From assembly GCA_027488935.1 (NCBI GenBank), contig JAIYAP010000044.1:1-64000 (forward strand): a stretch of 64,000 bases of DNA. The letters are read 5' to 3'. The DNA comes from Saprospiraceae bacterium. GTDB taxonomy: Bacteria; Bacteroidota; Bacteroidia; Chitinophagales; Saprospiraceae. Positions 8,495 through 19,373 of this stretch are shown here, piece by piece; positions within the stretch are counted from its first letter, which is position 1, and each line of letters starts with the position of its first letter. Both the position numbers and the translations under genes were made by a program. The notes beneath the pieces are model-generated. The model did not search any database. It saw only the letters and a program-made list of their open reading frames with translations, and had not been told where the DNA came from.

Positions 8495-9664
8495 TTAAAA
8501 ATATTTTTGGTAAATGCGGTGTTTACGAAAGACTTGACCGCCTATTTGCACCAATGCCCTGTTCATCAAATCGTTTTTCTCCAAAATCCAGGATGCTTCT
8601 CCGCCTTTGATCCCTTTACGCTGGGCGGTTTGGTAAAACTTGGTGTACATGACCATATCCAGACCAAACCGGCGATATTCTGGCAAAATGCCCAACGCTA
8701 CTACCCGCACGGATTTGATCGATTTTCGTCCAAACAAAAACTTGAACAAACCCGTAGGCAGCAAGCGACCGCGTTTGATTTTGATAAAAATTTCATTCAG
8801 GTTTGGAACTGCCAGGGCGATACCGATTACTTCGCCGTTTTTTTCAGCGAAATACACAAATTCCGGGTCAACACCCATTTTCAAGTCCTCGCCCATTTGG
8901 CGTACTTCTGCATCGGTCATGGGCACAAAACCAAGGTTTTCACTCCATGACTTGTTATAAATGGGCAAAAAGCGTTCAACTTCTGCCTTAAAGTCCTTCA
9001 TGTTAATGGTACGCAGCGTAATACCATTCCGGGTCAATCGTTCTTCTAATTGTACGCTTAATGCTTCCAATTTTGGATCGAGTGTACCCGTTTTCAGCCA
9101 ATAACTCAACAGATCTGAATGTTTTTGAAAGCCATATCGATCAACGAATGCACTATAATAAGGTGCATTGTAGGTGGTCAGGATACAAGGGGGCTCGTCA
9201 AAATTTTCGATCAGCAGTCCACAAGTTTCGTTGGTAGAGAAATTGCATGGACCGATAACGCTGTCGAGCTTTTCCTTGCGCAGCCAGGTACAAGCGGCAT
9301 CCAGAAGTGCTTTTGCTACCGAATAATCATTGATTACATCAAAAAAGCCGAAAAACCCAGCATTTTCTTTTGAAAACTCGATGTAATTGTTGTTCCGAAT
9401 GGCTGCAATGCGGCCTACAATTTTGCCACTTGTATTTCGTGCGAGGAAATATTCGGCGGAAGAATGCAAAAAGAAAGGACTTTTCTTCTTGTTCAACAGC
9501 GCTTCCTGCGACATGTACAGTTCTGGCACATAATTGGGGTCGCTTGCATACAAATCATGCGGAAAATCAATGAATTGTTTGAGCAAACGGGGACTGTCTA
9601 CCTTTTCAATTTGTACAGCTTGTGTAGCAGCCTGATCCAGTTGAGTTGAGTTGGCGCTTTCCAT
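8495..9664 (-). CDS. bcerS: GNAT-like acyltransferase, probable bacterial ceramide synthase
   Basis: A 389-residue protein resembling the YghO/bacterial ceramide synthase group of the GNAT superfamily. Recognisable parts are the opening DPNYVPELYMSQEALLN (about 42-58), GPCNFSTNETCGLLIENF (about 138-155), and a C-terminal GNAT core with ALGILPEYRRFGLDMVMY (about 332-349). In bacteria this enzyme N-acylates 3-ketosphinganine to give 3-oxo-ceramide; the route is unrelated in sequence to eukaryotic ceramide synthase. It sits two bases after spt and two bases before cerR, which makes the assignment much stronger than sequence resemblance alone. It is probably cytoplasmic or peripheral on the inner membrane. 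Acyl donor choice (acyl-CoA or acyl-ACP) cannot be seen. Confidence 0.75.
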   Translation of the reverse strand: MESANSTQLDQAATQAVQIEKVDSPRLLKQFIDFPHDLYASDPNYVPELYMSQEALLNKKKSPFFLHSSAEYFLARNTSGKIVGRIAAIRNNNYIEFSKENAGFFGFFDVINDYSVAKALLDAACTWLRKEKLDSVIGPCNFSTNETCGLLIENFDEPPCILTTYNAPYYSAFVDRYGFQKHSDLLSYWLKTGTLDPKLEALSVQLEERLTRNGITLRTINMKDFKAEVERFLPIYNKSWSENLGFVPMTDAEVRQMGEDLKMGVDPEFVYFAEKNGEVIGIALAVPNLNEIFIKIKRGRLLPTGLFKFLFGRKSIKSVRVVALGILPEYRRFGLDMVMYTKFYQTAQRKGIKGGEASWILEKNDLMNRALVQIGGQVFRKHRIYQKYF

Positions 9665-9666
9665 AA

Positions 9667-10999
<1,333 letters not shown>

Positions 11000-11027
11000 A
11001 TTAATTTTCGGTTGAATGGCACAAACA

Positions 11028-11056
11028 CATCCTTGAAATGATTGTTTTCAAGGATG
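11028..11056 (-). terminator. Hairpin after tetR, possible terminator
   Basis: The arms catccttgaaa (11028-11038) and tttcaaggatg (11046-11056) pair perfectly over 11 positions around a seven-base loop, 21 bases beyond the tetR stop. On the minus strand no strong U run follows, so termination may be partial. It separates tetR from the spt promoter. Confidence 0.55.
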
Positions 11057-11076
11057 AGCAGATTATGGATGACATA

Positions 11077-11688
11077 TTATTGAACACTTAGTGCATTTTC
11101 AATGAGTGCAATGGCATGATCCTCCCTTTCTTCCATCAACTTGGCAAAGTCGGAATTGTTCAGGTTCATCGACACTTTAATCATAGGTTCAGCAAGATAA
11201 GGAAACATTGTAATTCCCATAATAGAGAGTAACAATTGTTCTGGACAAACTTTTCGGATGCGTCCTGCTTCATACTCTTGCTTTACGGTTTCACGGAATG
11301 TTTGAAAGATTAAATCATGGTGTGTTTCGGACGCAATATGCAACATTCGTTCGGGATTGCTGTGTATCTCGTTCAATACAAACATGGGTAGGAAAGGTGC
11401 TGACTTGAACTTTTCAATGTCTTTTCGCACCATTAAACGCAATTTATCAAAAAAAGGCAAATCTGATTTCAGAATAGACAACACATCAGAACGAAAATTG
11501 ATGCTTTCCTTTTCAAAAACAATGGAAAATAACTTATCCTTTGTTCGGAAATAATAATGCAACAATGCCTGATTAATGCCGGCAGTTTGGGCAATATCAC
11601 ACATTCTTGTTGCAGCAAATCCTTTCTGCATAAAGACAGCCCGCGCGGCTTCAACGATCACATCCTCGGTACTGCTAGTGGCAGTCAT
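11077..11688 (-). CDS. TetR/AcrR-family transcriptional regulator
   Basis: A 203-residue regulator. The N-terminal helix-turn-helix covers about residues 10-55, with the family pattern VFMQKGFAATRMCDIAQTAGI and LLHYYFRTKDKLF. The C-terminal half is a variable ligand-binding domain; its ligand cannot be read from sequence. The gene is just upstream of and co-directional with the spt operon, and a perfect 12+12 palindrome overlaps the spt promoter. I therefore infer that it represses sphingolipid synthesis, perhaps sensing a lipid or an acyl thioester. An exact -7 box (TACCTTTG at 11731-11738, minus strand) lies 43 bases upstream. That promoter has no copy of the palindrome, so autoregulation is not apparent. 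Confidence 0.9.
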   Translation of the reverse strand: MTATSSTEDVIVEAARAVFMQKGFAATRMCDIAQTAGINQALLHYYFRTKDKLFSIVFEKESINFRSDVLSILKSDLPFFDKLRLMVRKDIEKFKSAPFLPMFVLNEIHSNPERMLHIASETHHDLIFQTFRETVKQEYEAGRIRKVCPEQLLLSIMGITMFPYLAEPMIKVSMNLNNSDFAKLMEEREDHAIALIENALSVQ

Positions 11689-11730
11689 GTGTTTATTTGT
11701 TAGTTTAACTGATTAATTAAATTTCCTGGA

Positions 11731-11738
11731 CAAAGGTA
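11731..11738 (-). promoter_or_regulatory. Predicted -7 box of tetR
   Basis: Minus-strand TACCTTTG matches TAnnTTTG. It lies 43 bases upstream of the tetR start codon. A TTG about 21 bases further upstream is a weak -33 candidate. Confidence 0.45.
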
Positions 11739-12245
11739 ATTGTTCTTTGGGGAGAATAACAAGCGCTCCTAAAAATAAGAACGCTCCGTTCGACGGAACT
11801 GCTGTTTTTATCGGTCAATCTGGGTGTTTTTGAGTCTTAAACGTCCGTTTTTCTCGGAGATGGGGAAGTCCGAAGAAGAAAATTTTGTAAACAATTATAC
11901 CACTTTTTGCAGATAAACATCCTATTCGCTCCCATTAACAACGAAAATGAAATAAAGTTGTATTAAAATGCATAGAATTAGTGTGTAATTGTACTATTTT
12001 TGGATTTTCATATTTTTTTGACAAAAAAAAATTGCGTGGGCTGTTTTTCACCTCTAATTCATGACGTTTAAATCGGGTTTTACCCTGACGGATTAAACAA
12101 CTTATTTGCAAAAAAAAGTTGCGACGACGTTTCTGTGCTAATTTAAAACAAGTCTAACTATTATTTTACTCCGCGCCGAATGCTGCAAATCGGGCAAATG
12201 CAGGGCATGCCTACCCGCAAAATAGCAAGCAGGATGTTACAAACC
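11739..12245. other. Intergenic region without a recognised gene
   Basis: About 500 bases of AT-rich sequence between tetR and the terminator of the large minus-strand gene. No reading frame of note, no tRNA and no known riboswitch was recognised. An imperfect stem (gtttaaatc near 12066 against gattaaac near 12090, with an inner ggg/ccc) is the only structure I noticed. Confidence 0.5.
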
Positions 12246-12292
12246 ATAAAATTATTGCGGTGAGGCAATGTGCTCCACCGCAATAATTTTAT
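12246..12292. terminator. Strong bidirectional hairpin
   Basis: The arms 12246-12262 and 12276-12292 pair over 17 positions without mismatch around a 13-base loop. It begins ten bases beyond the stop of the minus-strand gene at 12302. The outer parts of the arms are A/T only, giving a U-rich end on either strand. Confidence 0.75.
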
Positions 12293-12301
12293 TATGCGTA
12301 A

Positions 12302-15300
12302 TTAATTGATAATTAATTTTGTTATAGGCCAAATTGCGCCGTTTTCACCCGAAAGTTTGATCCAATAAACGCCGGCTGGCAAATTTTCGACCGACAATTG
12401 TTGTTCAAAGTTGCCGCTGGGCACCTGAAGTTTGCGTTGATCTACCGTGCGTCCGGTAGCATCCAAAATACGCAGCACTGCCGGGGTCGCAAATGGGGCG
12501 GTTCCTTTTAAACGGGTTTGTCCACTTGCCGGGTTTGGCGTGACGCTCAGGCTGGCCATGAACAGATCGCCGGTTGTTTGTGTACCCACAAGATAATCTC
12601 CGTTGAACGAAATATTATCGATATACATATTGTTGCCATAGCCCGACTTGTTAACCACCCGCAAGGTAATGATGCGGCCAAGGAACTCGGAAAGGTCTAT
12701 TTCAATTGTGCGCCATTCTTCGCATGATTGGGGCGAAAATGCATCGTATTCGTACAAATTATTGGCGCCAATGCCACTGGTTGTGGTACTCAATGCTTCT
12801 CCACCACTGCGGAATAACGTGCGGGTGGTAGCGCCACAATCGTCTGATAGTTGTACCAACAATGAATCAATAAATGCATTTCCATCAAAATAAGGTGCGT
12901 AAGCGACATCAAAACGCAGGAAAGCGGTTGCCATCTGGGACAAATCAAGGTTAATGGGGAACAACAATTCGTCCTGTCCGTAGCTCGAATACACATAATT
13001 ATTCACAAAATAAGCGGTATCGCCATTCGGTTCGCAGCTGGTCAAGTTCACAGGCTCCCAGGTGATGCCGCCATCGGGATTCACCACAGTAAGGAGTGCA
13101 GGGCCTTCGGAAAAATCGACTTCCACTGGAGGATTGTTGATGACTGCAGCCCCCACTTGTACCATATGTTGTACGGTTTTTGTATCTGTTCCGAGTGCAT
13201 TGATGACGGTCAGGGTAACGTCGTAATTGCCGGGTTGCTTGTACAACACGGTTGGGTTGCGTAGGGTGGAGGTTGTTGGTAGCCCGCCTGGAAATTGCCA
13301 CAACCAGCTGGCCCCTTCATGGCTTAACATGGAGTAATCGTCGAATTGCAAAAAATCACCGGGGCAATCTGTGTAGCGTTTATTGACCATAGGTTGTGCT
13401 ACCGGGTGGCCCAATTCGTACCAAGGGGCTTCCCAAATCCCTTTTCCATACGCACCGATGCGCAGTTTGTTGTCACGGTAAAAAGGACGTAAAATACAGG
13501 TTGAAATACTGGCAGGCAGGCCATCGGCATAGTTGATCCAATCAGGCTGGTTATCGTTGCGGTAATACAAACTGCGGTAGGTTGCCACGTAAACACCGCC
13601 TTGGGTGCCGCCTTGGTGTAATATATAGGTAATGGTTTGATCGTTGAGTGCATTGGTGCTGCGGTTTTGCCAGGTATTACCGCCATCGGTGCTTTGGAAT
13701 ATTTTTTGGCCATTGCTGCCATCGGGGTATGCCGCCCAGATCCGGTTTTCATTTTCGGGGTCGAGGGTAAGCAGCATGCGGCGTGCATAACCGCTGGGCA
13801 AAGGCAGGGTAGACCAGGTTAATCCGCCATCGGTCGTTTTCCACAAGGTGCCAGGGTCCCAACTATACGATGCACGTTGAAACAAATATATCACATCGGG
13901 GTTTTTGCGACTAATTTCGAAGCCCATGGTGCGGCTGGTGGGATCGGTTCCAAAGGTGTACACCACTTCCCAGGTGTTTCCGCCGTCGTCGGTGCGCCAA
14001 AAGTTATTTTCCTGGGTCACGAAAATGGTGTTCCAACTGCGCGGATCCCATTCCATTTCGCCGCTTTCGGCTTCATAATAACTTTCAGTAGGGAATTTGC
14101 CGAAACCGCTGTAGGTAGTATAGCCGTTTTGAATTTTAGGCAAGGTAATTTTCCCTAAATCAGAAAAATAGGCGGTTCTTGGAATCCCAGGATTAACATA
14201 TCCGGTAGATGCTTCTCCACCGCCTAAAGCCAAATGTTCTCCTGCTTCCCAGCCTTCCGACCAGGCGGTGTTGCCGTTGTGGTAACGGCCGCCCACGAGT
14301 ACATCTTCGTTCCAACCGGTGCCAAAACCCCAGAAATCGGAACTGGTGATTCCTCTGTTTCGGGCATAATGGGTTTCAAAGAAGTCGGTAGAATATTCGA
14401 TGCCACCATCGCTGGTCATCCATACATCATCGCCATTGATTTCAATTTCCTGGCAGTCGGGATGCACATAATTGAACGGATTGCCGCAATAACCACCAAT
14501 GCATTCGAAGGTTTTACCGCCGTCCCTGCTGCGCCAAAGTTTAAGAAAACCGGCCAAAAGTTCGTCTGGATTACTGTCTGACACATCCAATCCTAGGTTA
14601 TAATAGCCTTGATGGTACCCTCCGGTAGTTCCGATCGTAGCCATATTTGGGTGATCCGTGTCGTTGTACGGTCCACCTGCAGGGGCATTGGGGAGCGTCC
14701 AGTTTTCACCCGCATCCTCGGAGCGGTAAATGCCGATAAAGCCATCATCGCCTGCTTTTGCCTCGCCGATTAATACCACATACACGCGGTTGGGATCGGC
14801 TTTGGAAACGGCGAGACGTGCGCCACCATCGCTGCGGGCCGAATCTTCCGAGAAATACCAGCCATTTTCTTTGTTTGTCCAATTGATACCGCTGTCGGTT
14901 GATTTATAAAAACGGCAAATACGGGCAACGGGGTCATTGCGCAACAAAAATGCGGAAGTTGGGTCGTCGGTTTTCCAATCGATGTCATAGCAGGGCTCCG
15001 GGAACAGTTGAAGCCAGTTTAAACCGCCATTTGTACTGCGGAAGAGTCCTTTCCAGGTTGCCGCCAACACAATATTAGGATCGGCTGGGTTAAATAAAAT
15101 TTCATTTGGCGAACAATCGGCTACTGTGAGCACTGTTTGCCAGTTGATGCCGCCATCGGTACTTAGGCGGATATTGCTGCCTTCGCCAACCAACACAATG
15201 TCAGGGTTGCTGGGGTGTACTTCTAGGGCAGTAGCGGAGGAGATGATTAAATTGCGGGAAATACAGGTCCAGGTTTGGCCGCGGTTGACACTTTTAAATA

Positions 15301-15766
15301 GTTCAGCACCTTCGGAGGCACAATACAAAATTTCCGGGTTTGACGGAGATTGGTCGATGCAATAAATGTTGGCCTGGGATGAATTTGCCAGCGGATTTGG
15401 ACCCTTGTTGGTGTTAAATGTTTCGAAGGGGCCCATACAAGACCAAACGGCATTGCGATCCTGGGTGGAGGGCTGTTGGGCATTTACGGCCTGGTTTTTT
15501 TGGATAAACCCTTGTTGATTAATGGAATTGCTGGCAGCGCGCCGCCATTTTTTGTAATATTGGGTATAGGTCGTTTTTTCGGTTGGGTGGGTGCGGCGCC
15601 ATTGTGCATAGGCATCGTCTACCCGCCAAACATTCGGTTGTGCGCTGTACATTTCTTTCGCCCAATCGGGCAAAATTTCGTTTTGTACCGGAGTCGGTGG
15701 GTATAATTTCTGCGCCGACAAACTGCAGGCAAGTACAAGTGCAAACAGGGTAAAAAATTGCTTCAT
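12302..15766 (-). CDS. Large T9SS-secreted BNR-propeller / PKD protein
   Basis: A 1154-residue exported protein. The ATG at 15766 gives a signal peptide ending LSAQ. About nine Asp-box (BNR) motifs such as STDGGINW, STNGGLNW, SEDAGENW and STDGGNTW are spread over roughly residues 150-720. They indicate one or two sortilin/sialidase-type beta-propellers. A PKD domain follows near 770-870 (GNYDVTLTVINALG), then a region like a jelly-roll or MAM domain near 880-1070. The C-terminus is a type A T9SS sorting tail (SVTPNPASGQT to the final KLIIN). No sialidase active-site Arg triad was identified, so a binding or structural role on the cell surface is more likely than hydrolysis. It is monocistronic and has its own terminator. 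Confidence 0.85.
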   Translation of the reverse strand: MKQFFTLFALVLACSLSAQKLYPPTPVQNEILPDWAKEMYSAQPNVWRVDDAYAQWRRTHPTEKTTYTQYYKKWRRAASNSINQQGFIQKNQAVNAQQPSTQDRNAVWSCMGPFETFNTNKGPNPLANSSQANIYCIDQSPSNPEILYCASEGAELFKSVNRGQTWTCISRNLIISSATALEVHPSNPDIVLVGEGSNIRLSTDGGINWQTVLTVADCSPNEILFNPADPNIVLAATWKGLFRSTNGGLNWLQLFPEPCYDIDWKTDDPTSAFLLRNDPVARICRFYKSTDSGINWTNKENGWYFSEDSARSDGGARLAVSKADPNRVYVVLIGEAKAGDDGFIGIYRSEDAGENWTLPNAPAGGPYNDTDHPNMATIGTTGGYHQGYYNLGLDVSDSNPDELLAGFLKLWRSRDGGKTFECIGGYCGNPFNYVHPDCQEIEINGDDVWMTSDGGIEYSTDFFETHYARNRGITSSDFWGFGTGWNEDVLVGGRYHNGNTAWSEGWEAGEHLALGGGEASTGYVNPGIPRTAYFSDLGKITLPKIQNGYTTYSGFGKFPTESYYEAESGEMEWDPRSWNTIFVTQENNFWRTDDGGNTWEVVYTFGTDPTSRTMGFEISRKNPDVIYLFQRASYSWDPGTLWKTTDGGLTWSTLPLPSGYARRMLLTLDPENENRIWAAYPDGSNGQKIFQSTDGGNTWQNRSTNALNDQTITYILHQGGTQGGVYVATYRSLYYRNDNQPDWINYADGLPASISTCILRPFYRDNKLRIGAYGKGIWEAPWYELGHPVAQPMVNKRYTDCPGDFLQFDDYSMLSHEGASWLWQFPGGLPTTSTLRNPTVLYKQPGNYDVTLTVINALGTDTKTVQHMVQVGAAVINNPPVEVDFSEGPALLTVVNPDGGITWEPVNLTSCEPNGDTAYFVNNYVYSSYGQDELLFPINLDLSQMATAFLRFDVAYAPYFDGNAFIDSLLVQLSDDCGATTRTLFRSGGEALSTTTSGIGANNLYEYDAFSPQSCEEWRTIEIDLSEFLGRIITLRVVNKSGYGNNMYIDNISFNGDYLVGTQTTGDLFMASLSVTPNPASGQTRLKGTAPFATPAVLRILDATGRTVDQRKLQVPSGNFEQQLSVENLPAGVYWIKLSGENGAIWPITKLIIN

Positions 15767-15801
15767 AATGGTATGCAAAAGATTGAACATGGAATAAATG
15801 G

Positions 15802-15820
15802 TGCAGGCTTAAAACCTGCA
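15802..15820. repeat. Small palindrome in the 5' leader of the BNR gene
   Basis: The arms tgcagg and cctgca (15802-15807, 15815-15820) flank an AT-rich loop. It lies between the predicted promoter and the start codon at 15766, so it would form in the mRNA leader. It may be a dispersed genomic repeat. Confidence 0.35.
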
Positions 15821-15834
15821 AAATAATTGTGGTC

Positions 15835-15843
15835 GCAAATATA
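15835..15843 (-). promoter_or_regulatory. Predicted -7 box for the BNR/PKD gene
   Basis: Minus-strand TATATTTGC matches TAnnTTTGC exactly, 69 bases upstream of the start codon at 15766. Confidence 0.45.
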
Positions 15844-15973
15844 GTTTTAAAAAAATTAAAACAATTCTATGCTTTATACAAAACCTTTCTTACTATTGTA
15901 CGTAAAACGCCAATGGTAATTTTGGTTGCCTTAAAAATGGCCAAATGATCACGATGTATTCAAAGTAGCACCT

Positions 15974-16240
15974 ATGAATAACCCAAGTTTAGAATCTGAT
16001 CAAGCTGTTAACACACCACAAGACAGCGCATCGGGTGAACTGCCGAAAGTTGGGCAGCCCGACCATTTCAAACGCGGCCTTATCTGGTTTGGACTGGGTG
16101 TTTTGTGTATGGCGGTGAGCTTTTGTGTTACCTTTTTCTTCTTTCAAAGTGATGGTTCTTCGATCACGTTCATGTACATTTTGACTTCTGTTGGGGTGTT
16201 GTGCATTACCAAGGGTTTGGCCGATTTATTTGGATTTTAG
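15974..16240 (+). CDS. Small two-helix membrane protein
   Basis: An 88-residue protein with a polar N-terminal tail of about 33 residues and two hydrophobic helices (about 35-55 and 63-82, GLIWFGLGVLCMAVSFCVTF and FMYILTSVGVLCITKGLADL). No family was recognised. It stands alone and converges with the lipoprotein gene at 16257. Support comes from a proper ATG, credible membrane-protein composition and lack of any competing gene. The function is unknown. Confidence 0.6.
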   Translation: MNNPSLESDQAVNTPQDSASGELPKVGQPDHFKRGLIWFGLGVLCMAVSFCVTFFFFQSDGSSITFMYILTSVGVLCITKGLADLFGF

Positions 16241-16256
16241 CGCCAATTATAAAGAT

Positions 16257-17105
16257 CTACTGGTTTTTTTGTTTAGATACGTCAACCGGAGTTGTTTTCT
16301 GACGTATTGGTGTGGTTTGCGTCATGGGCTTCGTGGTTCCATCCGATGCCGTTTTCAAGATAAAACGATTGTATCCGGTAATGTCTGATTTGCGCGCGGG
16401 TGGTCTGCGCAGCATCGGATTAATTCCAATAATTGGGTCGAAGCCAGGCCCAAACAGCGCTTTTCCACTTCCCTGAATAATCGTACTAACCCAGAATTGT
16501 TGGTCGATAACAAATTTTTGGGTAGCCACATCATCGGTGGAGAAGGTTAGGTAGTTTCTGAAAAGCGTTGGCGTATTTTCTTGGGTAAACTGGTAACGTT
16601 TTGCTTTATTTTGGGATTGGTCTTTTTCTAAATGCGTGTTATTTACATAAGTTGGACCATAGGCGGTGCCTGGTTTTACGACAAACTCAAATTGCATCAG
16701 ACCTGCACTGGGTGGAATGAAGGAGGTTTGGTCATCGCGTTTGGCCACAGAAAACAGATAAGGGCCTCTTAGGTTGATGTATCCATCCCAATCAAAGAAC
16801 TTTTGGTAAACATACCCATTAGATACATATTGATCGAGCCAATAGGTAGAAAAATGCGGGCCTATAATAAAGGCCGATTCTCTCCAATTGATGTATAATG
16901 GTTTAGTGAGTTTATTAAAAATACTAAATTTCATTTCGCCGTTCAGGCTGTGAAAATCGTACTGAATCCGTACGGTATCATTTTCGAAGACAAAATTGCC
17001 ATCTTCTCGCAGTTTGACCTGGTTACTCGAAATGGTAACCGATTGGTATTGTCTGGCGCAGGCGGTACATAGCAGTAAAAGCGTAACGTAAAGTAATTTT
17101 TTCAT
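16257..17105 (-). CDS. Uncharacterised lipoprotein
   Basis: A 282-residue protein with a lipoprotein signal, MKKLLYVTLLLLCTAC, the lipid-attachment cysteine being Cys16. The mature part has beta-rich segments (VRIQYDFHSLNGEMKFSIFN, about 46-65; LTKPLYINWRESAFIIG, about 66-82) and ends in a polar Thr/Lys-rich tail. The middle resembles Bacteroidota lipoproteins that carry an immunoglobulin-like fold, but I do not recognise a named domain. It converges with the small membrane protein and has no operon partner. The role is unknown; the site is probably the outer or inner membrane, facing the periplasm. Confidence 0.7.
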   Translation of the reverse strand: MKKLLYVTLLLLCTACARQYQSVTISSNQVKLREDGNFVFENDTVRIQYDFHSLNGEMKFSIFNKLTKPLYINWRESAFIIGPHFSTYWLDQYVSNGYVYQKFFDWDGYINLRGPYLFSVAKRDDQTSFIPPSAGLMQFEFVVKPGTAYGPTYVNNTHLEKDQSQNKAKRYQFTQENTPTLFRNYLTFSTDDVATQKFVIDQQFWVSTIIQGSGKALFGPGFDPIIGINPMLRRPPARKSDITGYNRFILKTASDGTTKPMTQTTPIRQKTTPVDVSKQKNQ

Positions 17106-17412
17106 AGCGATTTTTTTTCAAAATTACGGGCTTACTGACTTTATGCCAAGTTTTTAAAAGTTAAAAATACGCTAAAATATACCCAGATTTAAATGGGTTT
17201 GAAGGATGGATGGATAAAAAAATGATTTTCATTGGATTAGAGGCAAGCTGTTTTCAAAACCACTTTGTGTTGACTGTATACACGTTCTATTCGCTGCAAA
17301 ACGAGGTAAAAGACTGCTATTTAAAATTAAACTTTGCTTAACATTAAGTTAGAAATGCCTTAATAGTAATGCTCTTATTTTGTATCTCCAACATATTAAA
17401 TCTGTTATCAAC
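17106..17412. other. Promoter region of the PhoX-like gene
   Basis: About 300 AT-rich bases between divergent genes. A near-consensus -7 box, AAACTTTGC, is at 17329-17337, about 75 bases before the start at 17413. No gene or RNA was recognised. Confidence 0.4.
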
Positions 17413-19224
17413 ATGAAAAAATTTACAATTACCCTGATTGCGCTTGTTCTACTGAGCAACGCACTTTTTGCCCAATTTTCTTTTGACCCTAGCGTTCCGG
17501 CGAACTACGAGCCGGTAACAGTGGTATTGCCTCCTTCTCCTTTGAAGTACCAAGTACTTTTTGTAGGGGGGGTGGACCAGGTTAAAACCACGGCTACTTA
17601 TGGTAATGCTGCTGGTACTTATCCTGCCAAACAATGGCATGACTTTATTGGTATTACACCAGACCCAAGCAATCCAAGTGAATTTTGGGTTTCTGTAAAC
17701 CACGAAATGCAACAAAAAGACGACCATATCGGCGACGGTGGTGGTATGACTGCTTTTAAAGTGCGTCGTGATGCAAACACCGACACCCTGGTGGTAATCA
17801 ACCAAACATTGAATGATGGCCGTACCGGCAAATTCTTCAATGTTGATTTTGCGAACACGGTAGGCGAAACTGGTATGAACTGTGCAGGTATCACAGGCCC
17901 GGATGGTCGTATCTGGACCGCAGAAGAATGGGGTGTTGCCAACAATACAGCGGCAATCTCTTTCTTGCGCGATACTGCCAACTTTACCATCAATGCACCT
18001 GAGTTCCCAACCATGAATGGCCAAACGATCAAAAAATTCCAAAACCTGAACTGGATGGTAGAAATTGATCCGAAGCAAGCCAAAGCGATCCGTAAACAAT
18101 ACAACTGGGGTCGCCAACAGTTTGAAGGTGGAGCTATTGCGAACGATAACAAAACAGTTTATCTCGGAGAAGATGCTACACCTGGCATTTTCACCAAGTT
18201 TGTTGCTGATGTAGCAGGCGACTTCACAAAAGGTAAAACCTATGTGTATGCACACACAAAAAGCCCGAAATGGATTGAAATCGACAATACCAACTTGTCT
18301 AAAATGTTGAGCTTCAATGCCAATGCGATTGCAGTGGGCGCTACAGTATTCAACCGTTTGGAATGGGTTGCTGTAGATCGTTTGTCTGGTAAGGTTTATA
18401 TTGCTGAAACAGGCCGCGATAACCTCGGCAACAGCAGCAGCTGGAAAAACGCAATTGCTGCGGGCGCTCCTGCTGCACAACACCACACAGAACGCGCAAC
18501 TGCTTTCGGTACTACACCTGTATCTGCGAACTACGTTGACTACTACGGCCGTGTATTAGAGTATGATCCAGCTACTGAAAACGTAACGGTTCACATTGAA
18601 GGTGGTCCAGACTTTACCACTGCCAACGTTCCTGCTGCACAATACCCAAGCAAGCATTTGTCTAACCCAGACGGTTTGAACTTTATCACCATCGGTGGTA
18701 AATCTTTCATGATCATCAACGAAGACATGAATGGTAACACGTATGGCCGTATGCCCGACAGCAAGCCAATCATTTGCGAACTTTGGTTGCTTGACATGGC
18801 GATCCAAAACCCAACTGTAAACGACCTTATCCGTATTTCTGCATCACCTGCTGGCGCGGAGGTTACTGGCGCAATTGCTTCTCCTGATAACAAATCAATG
18901 TTGATCAACGTACAACACCCTGCAACAACTAACCCAGGCGTGTATGCAAACTCTTTGACTTACGTTATCACAGGCTGGAACAACTTGTTGACGTCTACCA
19001 ACGAGCCAACATTTGGCGATAATGACCCATTCAAAGTATGGCCAAATCCAGTAGCACGCGAATTGAATTTCAATGAGGTAACAGATGCTGCAATTTTTGA
19101 TATGAATGGCAAAATGGTACGCGTTTTCCGCAATACCCAAACGGCCGATGTATCTGGTTTGACACCAGGCACCTACATCGTGAAAAACCAAAAAGGTGAC
19201 GTGGTTAAATTGATCGTACAATAA
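17413..19224 (+). CDS. PhoX-family (DUF839) secreted phosphatase-like protein with T9SS tail
   Basis: A 603-residue exported protein; the ATG at 17413 gives the signal peptide MKKFTITLIALVLLSNALFA. The body resembles the PhoX/DUF839 beta-propeller family. It has WVSVNHEMQ (Asn96-His97-Glu98), a WTAEEWG segment, and YLGEDATPGIFTKFVAD, which mirrors the YxGEDexxGyiYKFV motif of the family. PhoX enzymes are Ca/Fe-dependent alkaline phosphatases. Whether all metal ligands are kept here was not checked residue by residue. The C-terminus (DPFKVWPNPVARELNF to VVKLIVQ) is a T9SS sorting tail. Codon choice (frequent aac, acc, ggt, cgt) looks more selected than in neighbours and suggests high expression. 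Confidence 0.75.
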   Translation: MKKFTITLIALVLLSNALFAQFSFDPSVPANYEPVTVVLPPSPLKYQVLFVGGVDQVKTTATYGNAAGTYPAKQWHDFIGITPDPSNPSEFWVSVNHEMQQKDDHIGDGGGMTAFKVRRDANTDTLVVINQTLNDGRTGKFFNVDFANTVGETGMNCAGITGPDGRIWTAEEWGVANNTAAISFLRDTANFTINAPEFPTMNGQTIKKFQNLNWMVEIDPKQAKAIRKQYNWGRQQFEGGAIANDNKTVYLGEDATPGIFTKFVADVAGDFTKGKTYVYAHTKSPKWIEIDNTNLSKMLSFNANAIAVGATVFNRLEWVAVDRLSGKVYIAETGRDNLGNSSSWKNAIAAGAPAAQHHTERATAFGTTPVSANYVDYYGRVLEYDPATENVTVHIEGGPDFTTANVPAAQYPSKHLSNPDGLNFITIGGKSFMIINEDMNGNTYGRMPDSKPIICELWLLDMAIQNPTVNDLIRISASPAGAEVTGAIASPDNKSMLINVQHPATTNPGVYANSLTYVITGWNNLLTSTNEPTFGDNDPFKVWPNPVARELNFNEVTDAAIFDMNGKMVRVFRNTQTADVSGLTPGTYIVKNQKGDVVKLIVQ

Positions 19225-19373
19225 TATTGCTTGCCTGCAAAGGCACCGAAAATAACCATACCTAAAACGAGCTACAGCGGCATACCGGCTTATTTTTTCT
19301 TTTTTTGCGATCTTTCGGCAAAAAAGAAAGTGATAAATCGGATGTCTGCTGTAGTTCTTTTTTATTTCAAGCC

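Noticed and set aside
12060-12110. Possible riboswitch or attenuator stem in the tetR/BNR gap
   Set aside because: The pairing is imperfect, no known motif was recognised, and it lies downstream of the BNR gene rather than in a leader.
17449-18486. A 345-codon minus-strand frame inside the PhoX-like gene
   Set aside because: It is a shadow of the biased codon use of the real gene. It lacks a signal, family or leader, and its composition is unlike a protein.
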